DNA of 64,000 nt from positions 682,001 through 746,000 of the forward strand of contig NZ_PEBJ01000001.1 of the NCBI RefSeq assembly GCF_002802915.1, given 5' to 3'. Made by a program: the position numbers and the translations under genes. The notes beneath the pieces are model-generated. The model saw only the letters and a program-made list of their open reading frames with translations, ran no database searches and was not told the origin of the DNA. Positions 43,122 to 50,659 of this stretch are shown piece by piece. The stretch is from Bifidobacterium felsineum. Its GTDB lineage: Bacteria; Actinomycetota; Actinomycetes; Actinomycetales; Bifidobacteriaceae. Every line of letters begins with the position of its first letter. The first letter of the stretch is position 1.

Positions 43122-45257
43122 ATGAGCAAGACCAGCGTTGACCGCATCCTGTTCGGTGCAGCCTACTACGACGAATACATGCCCGCCGGCAAAGACCGCA
43201 TCGAAACCGATATGCGCATGATGGATGCTGCAGGCATCAATGTGATTCGCATTGCCGAATCCACGTGGAGCACGTGCGAGCCGCAGCCGGGAGTATTCGA
43301 CTTCAGCCATGTGGACCGTGCGCTGGAAGCCGCCCATCGCCACGGCATCAGCGTGATCGTCGGCACACCTACGTACGCGGTGCCCGCATGGCTGGTCAAG
43401 ATGCATCCGGATGTGCTGGCCGATACCCCAGCGGGACCGGGCAAATACGGTCCGCGCCAGATCATGGATATCGTCAACCCTTCCTACCGTTATTATGGCG
43501 AGCGCGTGATCCGCCGCTTGATCGAGCATGTAGCCGACCATCCGGCGGTCATCGGCTATCAGGTGGATAACGAAACCAAGTATTACGATTCCGTGAGCCC
43601 TGATATGCAGGCATTGTTCATCAAGTACCTGCGCGGCAAGTTCCATGATGATTTGGATGCGTTGAACGCTCACTTTGGGCTCGACTACTGGTCTAATCGC
43701 GTGGATGCTTGGGAGGATTTCCCGGATGTGACCAACACGATCAACCAGTCGTTGCGCGGGGAATTCGACCGTTTCCGCCGTGAGCAGGTGGCCGAATTCC
43801 TCGCATGGCAGGCGGATATCGTGCGCGAATACGCTCGTGAGGATCAGTTCGTCACCCAGAACTTCGACTTCGAATGGCGTGGCTATTCCTACGGCATCCA
43901 GCCGGCCGTCGACCATTTCAAGGCCTCCAAGGCCGTGGACATCACCGGCGCGGACATCTACCACCCCACCGAGGACGAGCTCACCGGCACCGAAATCGCC
44001 TTCGGCGGCGACGTGACCCGCTCTACCAAGAATGGCGCCAACTACCTGGTCTTGGAAACCGAGGCTCAAGGTCAGCACGGCTGGGTGCCATTCCCCGGTC
44101 AGCTGCGTTTGCAAGCGTACTCCCACCTGGCTTCCGGCGCGGACATGGTGGAATACTGGCATTGGCATTCCATCCATAACTCCTTCGAAACCTATTGGAA
44201 GGGTCTGCTGAGCCACGACATGGAGCCAAACCCCACCTACGAAGAGGCCGGCGTATTCGGTCGCGAGGTTGCGGACATTGCCATAGGCGGACGTCTGGTA
44301 CATCTCGCCAAGCGCAACAAGGTGGCCATCATGGTCTCCAACGAGGCCCTCTCCGCGCTGGAATGGTTCCGTGTGGAAACCGGCTTCCCGGATGGTGTGG
44401 GCGTCAACTACAACGATATTGTGCGCCGCGTCTACGATGCCTTCTTCCAACTCAACGTGGAATGCGACTTTCTGCCGGTGGACGCGCCCGCCGAACGTCT
44501 TGCGCAGTACGCCATGATCGTGACCCCGGCACTCTACTGCACGCCGGAGGAAACCATCGTGCGCCTGCGTGATTTCGTGGCGAACGGCGGCCATCTGTTC
44601 TCCACAATGCGATCGTTCGTCACCGATGATGAGGTCACGGTTTGGGATGATCGCGCACCGCACAACCTCACGGACGTGTTTGGCCTGACCTACAACCAGT
44701 TCACCCGCCCGAAGAACCGAGTGGCCGTGCAATTCGCGGATGATGCCGCGCTCGCCGGCACCGCGGAGACTCAGGCCGAGGCGCTGATCGAACTGCTGAA
44801 AGTGGATGCCGCCGCCAACACCGAAGTGCTCGCCCGCTACGGTCACTATGCGTGGGAATCCTACGCGGCGGTGACCCGTCACCAATTCGGCCAAGGCAGC
44901 GCCGAATGGATCGGCACCCTGCTGGATGCCGATACGATGCGTGCCGTGGTTCGCGAGGCCGTGGAACATGCTGGTCTCAAGCCGGTCGGCTTGCCGCTCG
45001 CTGGTACCGTCACCGTGCGCCAGGGTGTGAATAAGGCCAGTGAAACCGTGACCTACCTGCTCAACTATTCAGCCGATGAGGTCACGTTCCCAAGCCCGGT
45101 GGCCGGTTCGGTGGTCGTGGCGCCTGAGATTATCGGGGCGGATGGCACGATTGATGAGGCGGCGTCCGTCTCGCTCGCCGTGCGCCCAGGCAAGAATGTG
45201 CAGGTTGGCGAGGAGCTGACGATTCCGCGTTGGAACCTGGCTGTCATCATTGATTGA
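43122..45257 (+). CDS. Beta-galactosidase, glycoside hydrolase family 42
   Basis: 711 residues, the usual GH42 length. The barrel begins FGAAYYDEYMPAGKDRIETDMRMM; the acid/base Glu is in IGYQVDNETKYY near residue 150 and the nucleophile Glu in YLVLETEAQGQHGW near 312. The trimerisation and C-terminal beta domains follow. No signal peptide, so it is cytoplasmic and acts on imported short beta-galactosides. Intracellular GH42 enzymes in bifidobacteria cut beta-1,3/1,4/1,6-galactosides; which linkage applies here cannot be read off. GGGGAG lies upstream of ATG 43122. Confidence 0.93.
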   Translation: MSKTSVDRILFGAAYYDEYMPAGKDRIETDMRMMDAAGINVIRIAESTWSTCEPQPGVFDFSHVDRALEAAHRHGISVIVGTPTYAVPAWLVKMHPDVLADTPAGPGKYGPRQIMDIVNPSYRYYGERVIRRLIEHVADHPAVIGYQVDNETKYYDSVSPDMQALFIKYLRGKFHDDLDALNAHFGLDYWSNRVDAWEDFPDVTNTINQSLRGEFDRFRREQVAEFLAWQADIVREYAREDQFVTQNFDFEWRGYSYGIQPAVDHFKASKAVDITGADIYHPTEDELTGTEIAFGGDVTRSTKNGANYLVLETEAQGQHGWVPFPGQLRLQAYSHLASGADMVEYWHWHSIHNSFETYWKGLLSHDMEPNPTYEEAGVFGREVADIAIGGRLVHLAKRNKVAIMVSNEALSALEWFRVETGFPDGVGVNYNDIVRRVYDAFFQLNVECDFLPVDAPAERLAQYAMIVTPALYCTPEETIVRLRDFVANGGHLFSTMRSFVTDDEVTVWDDRAPHNLTDVFGLTYNQFTRPKNRVAVQFADDAALAGTAETQAEALIELLKVDAAANTEVLARYGHYAWESYAAVTRHQFGQGSAEWIGTLLDADTMRAVVREAVEHAGLKPVGLPLAGTVTVRQGVNKASETVTYLLNYSADEVTFPSPVAGSVVVAPEIIGADGTIDEAASVSLAVRPGKNVQVGEELTIPRWNLAVIID

Positions 45258-45270
45258 TGATGGTGATTTT

Positions 45271-45301
45271 GGCTCTCCTTCTCTCGAGGGAGAGCCTTTT
45301 T
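45271..45301 (+). terminator. Rho-independent terminator after GH42
   Basis: GGCTCTCC at 45271 pairs with GGAGAGCC ending 45296; five T residues follow. Confidence 0.9.
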
Positions 45302-45331
45302 GCTGTGTACGACAGCGTATGTGGTATTCAG

Positions 45332-45441
45332 TAACTACTAGAAAGTAGATAAATAACTCATAAGATATTCACAATAATTGATATATGTCGGTGTTTCCAA
45401 GTCATATCTTGCACTATTATATATCTAGTAGTTGTTAGATA
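45332..45441 (+). promoter_or_regulatory. Two TetR-1 operators in the GH30 promoter region
   Basis: Site C TAACTACTAGAAAGTAGATA (45332-45351) and site D TATCTAGTAGTTGTTAGATA (45422-45441), 90 bp apart. TATTAT at 45415-45420 is a likely -10 directly before site D, which therefore covers the transcription start; the -35 is weak. Confidence 0.7.
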
Positions 45442-45532
45442 AAGAAATCGCCTGACAACGAAGATGCATAACTCAATGAAGAGCAACGCGGCTGGAGCAA
45501 CCGCGCAACCATCCCAAGAAAGGAAATCCATC

Positions 45533-46879
45533 ATGACCACATGGATCGCCACCACCCCAGGCGCCAAGCTTGTGGACCGTTCGGCTGAAATCGCGGCAAC
45601 CGGAGCCACCGCGGCCCCGGACCTGCAGCTCGACGGCAATGAATACCAGTCGCTGCGTGGTTTCGGCGGCTGCTTCAACGAACTCGGCTGGCTACCGCTG
45701 CAGACCGTGACCGAAGCCGAACGCGATCAGATCATCAAGGAACTCTTCGACCCTGAAGAGATGAACTTCACGTTCAACCGCGCGCCTGTGGCCGCCAACG
45801 ACTTCGCCGACCACTGGTACAGCTACGACGAGGTCGAAGGCGACTACGACATGGAGCACTTCTCCGTCGAACGTGACGAGGAGACCCTGATCCCTTACAT
45901 CCACCGTGCTCAGGAATGGCAGCCGGATATGCGTCTGTTCTCCAGCCCGTGGTCCCCGCCGACTTGGATGAAGCGCCCGAAGGCCTACAACTACGGCCGT
46001 CTCATCCAGACCCCAGAAAACCTCAAGGCCTACGCCAAGTACCTGGTCAAGTACATCCAGGCCTACGCCGAACACGGCATCACCGTGAACCAGCTGCACG
46101 TGCAGAACGAGGTGTTCGCCGACCAGAAGTTCCCGAGCGCCCTGTGGGACGCCGAAGCCCTCAAGGTCTTCATCCGCGACTACCTCGGCCCTGCCTTCGA
46201 TGAAGCCGGCCTCGACACCGACATCTGGCTGGGCACCCTGAACGGTCCGGAAGACATGAAGTGGACCGGCGGTGGCTATGGCATGGCCTTGAACAACTAC
46301 AACCGTTTCGTGGACAACATCCTCTTCGATGACGGCGCCCGCCATTACATCAAGGGCATCGCCTACCAGTGGGCCGGCCAGAACTGCATCGCCCGCACCC
46401 ACGAATCCTGGCCGGAGATCGAGCTCATCCAGTCCGAATCCGAGTGCGGTGACGGTCAGAACACCTGGGAATACGCCGAATACGTGTTCCACCTGATCAA
46501 CCACTACTTCCGCAACGGTGCCACCGCATACACCTACTGGAACATGATCTTGGATGATCAGGATTCCACTTGGGGATGGTGGCAGAACTCTCTGTTCACC
46601 ATCACCGCCGACACCCACGAAGTGCGTCGCAACCCCGAATACTACGTGATGCGTCACTTCTCCAAGTACGTGCGCCCGGGTGCCAAGGTGCTCGGCACCA
46701 CCGGTCACTTCAACTCCATGGCCATCGCCTTCCGCAACCCGGACGGCACGGTGGTCGTCGTGGCCCAGAACGCGCTGGAGAACGAGATGCCGTTCGAGTT
46801 CGCCGACCCGGCCAACGCATCCCGCGGCCTCAAGGCGACGCTCGCCCCGCGCTCCTTCAACACCTTCGTGCTTGACTGA
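45533..46879 (+). CDS. Glycoside hydrolase family 30 enzyme
   Basis: 448 residues. GH30 features: QSLRGFGGCFNELGW at the start, LFSSPWSPPTWMKRP, the acid/base Glu in QLHVQNEVFADQ near residue 192, the nucleophile Glu in ELIQSESECGDGQNTW near 301, then a C-terminal beta-sandwich tail (ARAL-type strands ending RSFNTFVLD). Family members are beta-glucosidases, beta-glucosylceramidases, beta-1,6-glucanases or beta-xylosidases. No signal peptide. ATG 45533 has AAAGGAA 8 nt upstream. It shares TetR-1 operators with the MFS transporter. Confidence 0.88.
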   Translation: MTTWIATTPGAKLVDRSAEIAATGATAAPDLQLDGNEYQSLRGFGGCFNELGWLPLQTVTEAERDQIIKELFDPEEMNFTFNRAPVAANDFADHWYSYDEVEGDYDMEHFSVERDEETLIPYIHRAQEWQPDMRLFSSPWSPPTWMKRPKAYNYGRLIQTPENLKAYAKYLVKYIQAYAEHGITVNQLHVQNEVFADQKFPSALWDAEALKVFIRDYLGPAFDEAGLDTDIWLGTLNGPEDMKWTGGGYGMALNNYNRFVDNILFDDGARHYIKGIAYQWAGQNCIARTHESWPEIELIQSESECGDGQNTWEYAEYVFHLINHYFRNGATAYTYWNMILDDQDSTWGWWQNSLFTITADTHEVRRNPEYYVMRHFSKYVRPGAKVLGTTGHFNSMAIAFRNPDGTVVVVAQNALENEMPFEFADPANASRGLKATLAPRSFNTFVLD

Positions 46880-46900
46880 TTGATTTCGGTTGGCCTAGCA

Positions 46901-46940
46901 GACTCCCCTCAATCGCACATGATGAGGGGAGTCTTGCGTT
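46901..46940 (+). terminator. Terminator after GH30
   Basis: GACTCCCCTCA at 46901-46911 pairs with 46923-46933; TTGCGTT follows. Confidence 0.75.
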
Positions 46941-47077
46941 ATTAGGCATCTGCCGTATCGTGACTGCCGGGCAGGTTGCTTTTCGTCTGGGAATTCATGC
47001 TTCGACTCTGGTTTGGTGGCTGCTGATGATATCGTTGTCATGAACGACAGGTGGCACCCCACGCAAAGGAGCACGGC

Positions 47078-49612
47078 ATGACTTTCCCGCAACTGGCAAC
47101 CAACCCCGGCATGAATCCGGCGTCGGTGATTCAAGGCGACCGCTGGCGCGTCGGCGTGCTTACCGAATCACTCATCCGCCTCGAATGGCAGGGGGATGGT
47201 CACTTCGAAGACCATGCTACGCAGATGGTTGTGGACCGCGATTTCGCCGGTGAGACTCCGCGGTTTACTCAGACTGTTCGCGATGGGTTGCTGATTGTCG
47301 ATACGCCGGCTTTGCGCCTGACCTATGACATGCAGCCCTTCAGCAAGGAAGGCCTGAGCATCGTGGTCAAAGGCGTGGCCAACTCCCAGATGAACACTTG
47401 GCATTACGGCGATGTGCAGCGTGGCAATCTCAGGAGCACCGCCCGAACGTTGGATGAAGTGAATGGCGAGACGGAACTTGGCCTTGGCGTGATCTCCCAT
47501 GACGGATGGGCGGTCATCGACGACTCCGCCTCCAACATCATCGTGGACGGTGCCGAAGCTGCCGAAGTCAAGGGCGAGACCAATCCATTCGGTACTTGGG
47601 TCGTCCCACGTGACAACGATGGCATCGATCTGTACTTCTTCGGCTACGGTCATCGGTTCATCGAAGCCGTGCAGGACTTCTACCGCTTGACCGGCCCAAC
47701 TCCGCTATTGCCGCGCTTCGCCCTCGGCAACTGGTGGAGTCGCTACCATCGCTACACCGAGGCCGAATATCTGGAGCTGGTGGACCGCTTCGAACAGGAA
47801 GGCTTGCCGTTCACCACCGCCGTCATCGACATGGATTGGCATCTCGTGGATGACGTGGACCCCAAATATGGATCCGGTTGGACCGGATACACATGGAACC
47901 GCAAATTCTTCCCCGATCCAGAACGATTCCAGCGCACGCTACACGAGCACGGCCTCAAAACCACACTCAACGTCCACCCGCGTGACGGTATTCGTGCCTT
48001 CGAAGATGGATACGACGAAGTGGCCGAATCCATGGGGCTTGACCCTAAAAGCGAAGAGCCGGTGGAATTCGATCTGACCAGCCCGCGCTTCATGAATGCC
48101 TACTTCCAACTCCATCACAGGCTCGAAGCCATGGGTACTGATTTCTGGTGGCTTGACTGGCAGCAAGGCGGTGTGACCCGTCAGAAGGGTCTCGACCCAT
48201 TATGGATGCTCAACCACATGCATTACCTCGATTCAGGACGCGACGGCCATTGGCCGCTCACCTTCTCGCGTTATGCAGGCCCGGGCTCGCATCGTTATCC
48301 GGTCGGTTTCTCCGGCGACACGGTGGTCACATGGGAATCGCTCAAATTCCAGCCCTACTTTACTTCGACTGCATCCAACATCGGGTATGGCTGGTGGAGT
48401 CACGACATTGGCGGCCACATGTTCGGCTACCGCGATGAGGAACTTGAGGCGCGCTGGTATCAGCTCGGCACGTTCAGCCCTATCAACCGACTGCACTCTA
48501 CTGATTCGCCATTCAATGGCAAGGAACCGTGGAACTTCCACGCACAGACGGAAGCGGCGATGGATATGGCGCTGCGGCTTCGCCACATGCTGCTGCCATA
48601 CCTGTACACGATGAATTGGCGAGCCGCCGTCGAAGGCCGTCCGCTGGTTGAACCGATGTACTGGCAGTCGCCGGAAAACGTGAACGCCTATGGCGTGGAG
48701 CAGGAATTCCGCTTCGGAACCGAGCTGATTGTGGCGCCTATCGTGACGCCCGCCGATCGCGATGTGCAGATGGCAAAAGCGGACGTCTGGTTGCCGCGGG
48801 GCACATGGTTCGATTTCTTCACCGGACGCCGCTATGAATCTCGTTCGGCCAACGGTCGTAAATTCGAGGTATGGCGCGGGCTCGACAGCATGCCGGTGTT
48901 CGCCAAGGCAGGCGGTATCGTGCCGCTGCAGCAACTGGATGAACTGAACGGCCGCGAGAACTCCGTCGATAATCCGGTGCATCTCGAGGTATTGATATTC
49001 CCCGGTGCTTCTGGCGCGTTTACGCTCAAGGAGGACGATGGCTCCAATCAGGCCCGTCCGGACACATCGGCTTTGGCCTCCACATCCATGACCTTTACCT
49101 GGCATGGGGGAGGGGAAAATACAGCCATTGCCGGCGAAACCGCTGACCTGTCCAGGTTTGTCATCGCACCGGTGTCGGGCAATACCGCGGCTGTTCCCGA
49201 ATGCCGTACGTGGACTATTACCTTCCAAGGCGTGGCACGAACCGATCTTGCGGTTACTGTGGACGGCGAGCCTGTCGAAGCGCGGATCTCGTATGATGCG
49301 GACACGTTCGGCCTGTCGGTCACCGTCGCCAATGTGCCGATTGCCGCGGAAGTCGTGATTTCGGGTGCATTGGCTATCGCAGATGATCCGGCCATCGAAG
49401 ACGCCTTCCGTGTGCTCTACGATGCACAGATCGACTACCTCACTAAGGAACGCGCATACTCGCTCATTCGCGAGAACGGTGCCGGTGCATTGGGTGCTTT
49501 GCATACGTTGGAAAGCCACGCCAGCAGCCATCCGCGTCATGACTTCGATGATTCGCATATGCCGGTTTCAGTGATTCAAGCCGTGGCTGAGCCGCTACTT
49601 CGCACCGCGTGA
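47078..49612 (+). CDS. Glycoside hydrolase family 31 enzyme (alpha-glucosidase/alpha-xylosidase-like)
   Basis: 844 residues. An N-terminal beta-sandwich is followed by the (beta/alpha)8 barrel: GNWWSRYHRYTEAEYLELVDRF, TAVIDMDWHLVDD, the nucleophile Asp in DFWWLDWQQGG near residue 359, RYAGPGSHRYPVGFSGDTVVTW with acid/base Asp near 412, and the proximal/distal C domains. Substrate side chain preference cannot be set by eye. Cytoplasmic. ATG 47078 has AAAGGAG 6 nt upstream; GTG 47051 is the alternative. A TCGTT-GTCATG-AACGA palindrome (47032-47047) just upstream may be its operator. Confidence 0.9.
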   Translation: MTFPQLATNPGMNPASVIQGDRWRVGVLTESLIRLEWQGDGHFEDHATQMVVDRDFAGETPRFTQTVRDGLLIVDTPALRLTYDMQPFSKEGLSIVVKGVANSQMNTWHYGDVQRGNLRSTARTLDEVNGETELGLGVISHDGWAVIDDSASNIIVDGAEAAEVKGETNPFGTWVVPRDNDGIDLYFFGYGHRFIEAVQDFYRLTGPTPLLPRFALGNWWSRYHRYTEAEYLELVDRFEQEGLPFTTAVIDMDWHLVDDVDPKYGSGWTGYTWNRKFFPDPERFQRTLHEHGLKTTLNVHPRDGIRAFEDGYDEVAESMGLDPKSEEPVEFDLTSPRFMNAYFQLHHRLEAMGTDFWWLDWQQGGVTRQKGLDPLWMLNHMHYLDSGRDGHWPLTFSRYAGPGSHRYPVGFSGDTVVTWESLKFQPYFTSTASNIGYGWWSHDIGGHMFGYRDEELEARWYQLGTFSPINRLHSTDSPFNGKEPWNFHAQTEAAMDMALRLRHMLLPYLYTMNWRAAVEGRPLVEPMYWQSPENVNAYGVEQEFRFGTELIVAPIVTPADRDVQMAKADVWLPRGTWFDFFTGRRYESRSANGRKFEVWRGLDSMPVFAKAGGIVPLQQLDELNGRENSVDNPVHLEVLIFPGASGAFTLKEDDGSNQARPDTSALASTSMTFTWHGGGENTAIAGETADLSRFVIAPVSGNTAAVPECRTWTITFQGVARTDLAVTVDGEPVEARISYDADTFGLSVTVANVPIAAEVVISGALAIADDPAIEDAFRVLYDAQIDYLTKERAYSLIRENGAGALGALHTLESHASSHPRHDFDDSHMPVSVIQAVAEPLLRTA

Positions 49613-49639
49613 TCGAATCCGCGGCGATTCATGGCCGGT

Positions 49640-49675
49640 GGCTCCCATCGCATCCCGCAGTGGGAGCCCTTTGTT
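49640..49675 (+). terminator. Terminator after GH31
   Basis: GGCTCCCA at 49640-49647 pairs with TGGGAGCC at 49661-49668; CTTTGTT follows. Confidence 0.75.
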
Positions 49676-49703
49676 ACCGCTTGGTAATGAAGTGGGATAC
49701 ACT
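49674..49703 (+). promoter_or_regulatory. TetR-2 autoregulatory operator and leaderless -10
   Basis: TTACCGCTTGGTAA (49674-49687) overlaps the -35 position. TACACT (49698-49703) is 8 nt before ATG 49712. The palindrome matches TACCAATTGGTA before the following GH3 gene. Confidence 0.6.
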
Positions 49704-49711
49704 AGGCAGCT

Positions 49712-50350
49712 ATGGCCGCAGAAACCACTTCCAATCACAAACGAGTCCGTAAATCGCCGCTTGAACGCAAACGTGAGATTCTCGACGCCGCAGTGCGCCT
49801 GATCTCCGAGCGTGGATACAACGGCATTTCGGTGCAGGATGTGGCGGATGCAGTAGGCGTCACCAAGCAGGGCGTGCTGCGATATATTGGCAGCAAGGAC
49901 AATATGCTTTCGATGGTGTACCTCGATAACTACAATGTGGGTGGCAATGTCAGCGACTTCAAGGCTTCTGGTTTGCCGGGCTCCACGGCCGATGACCTTC
50001 GCCTGCCGGCCTATTTGCGCTATCTGGTTCACTACAACTCCCAGCGGCGTATGTTGGTGCAACTGTTCTCCGTGCTGCAGGTGGAAACCTTCAACCCCGA
50101 TCATCCGCTGCATAAGGAGTTCGCCGATCGTCAGAATTCGATTTGGAAATATTATTCCGGTTTCGACTGGCGCATTCCTCCGTCATTCTCCTCATTTGAT
50201 GAGATTCGACCCACTGTGCGCAAAGCGTTGGAGGTCATGGATGGCATCCAACTGCGTTGGCTGCGCGAACCTGCCATTGATCTGAACGAGGAATGGGCCG
50301 AATTCGAGCCCTTGCTGTTCCCGTCGCCATTGTGGGATGGCTATCGCTGA
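49712..50350 (+). CDS. TetR family regulator (TetR-2)
   Basis: 212 residues. HTH: EILDAAVRLISERGYNGISVQDVADAVGVTKQGVLRYIGSKDNMLSMV. The C-terminal signature GIQLRWLREPAIDLNEEWAEFEPLLFPSPLWDGYR is nearly that of TetR-1, so the ligand domain is shared while the recognition helix differs (TKQGVLRY). It lies between GH31 and a GH3 gene whose promoter holds a matching palindrome. No Shine-Dalgarno. Confidence 0.88.
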   Translation: MAAETTSNHKRVRKSPLERKREILDAAVRLISERGYNGISVQDVADAVGVTKQGVLRYIGSKDNMLSMVYLDNYNVGGNVSDFKASGLPGSTADDLRLPAYLRYLVHYNSQRRMLVQLFSVLQVETFNPDHPLHKEFADRQNSIWKYYSGFDWRIPPSFSSFDEIRPTVRKALEVMDGIQLRWLREPAIDLNEEWAEFEPLLFPSPLWDGYR

Positions 50351-50410
50351 GGCTAGCTGCCTCCAGCTGCCCCTCGACTGTACCCGGCTGCGCTTCGTCC
50401 GTATCCCGGT

Positions 50411-50550
50411 CGCGCAGTTACTGCCTGTTTTGCCGGAAAAACAGACTGTAACTGCGCGTGTGAACGAATAGGCCGCGCAGTTACTGCTTGTTTTGGTTCG
50501 GAAACCGGCAGTAACTGCGCAGGTGTTGCATTGCTGCGCGCAGTTACTGC
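50411..50550. repeat. Array of GCGCAGTTACTG palindromes between TetR-2 and GH3
   Basis: Hairpin 1 (50411-50458) and hairpin 2 (50474-50520) are each built from CGCGCAGTTAC and its complement, with different inner stems (CTGTTTT/AAAACAG and GGTT/AACC). A third, half copy lies at 50537-50550. No gene lies in this 309-nt gap. Confidence 0.8.
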
Positions 50551-50607
50551 CCCTTAGGGTAAAACCATCGCTGTTTTCCGCGTGTTGCGACGCAGGCCAC
50601 GGTAAAC

Positions 50608-50619
50608 TACCAATTGGTA
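50608..50619 (+). promoter_or_regulatory. TetR-2-type operator before the first GH3 gene
   Basis: TACCAATTGGTA, a perfect palindrome with the same half-sites and spacing as TTACCGCTTGGTAA before TetR-2. Confidence 0.6.
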
Positions 50620-50659
50620 ATTAAAGATGTTCGATTTCATCGAGGAAAGCGAAACCGCC

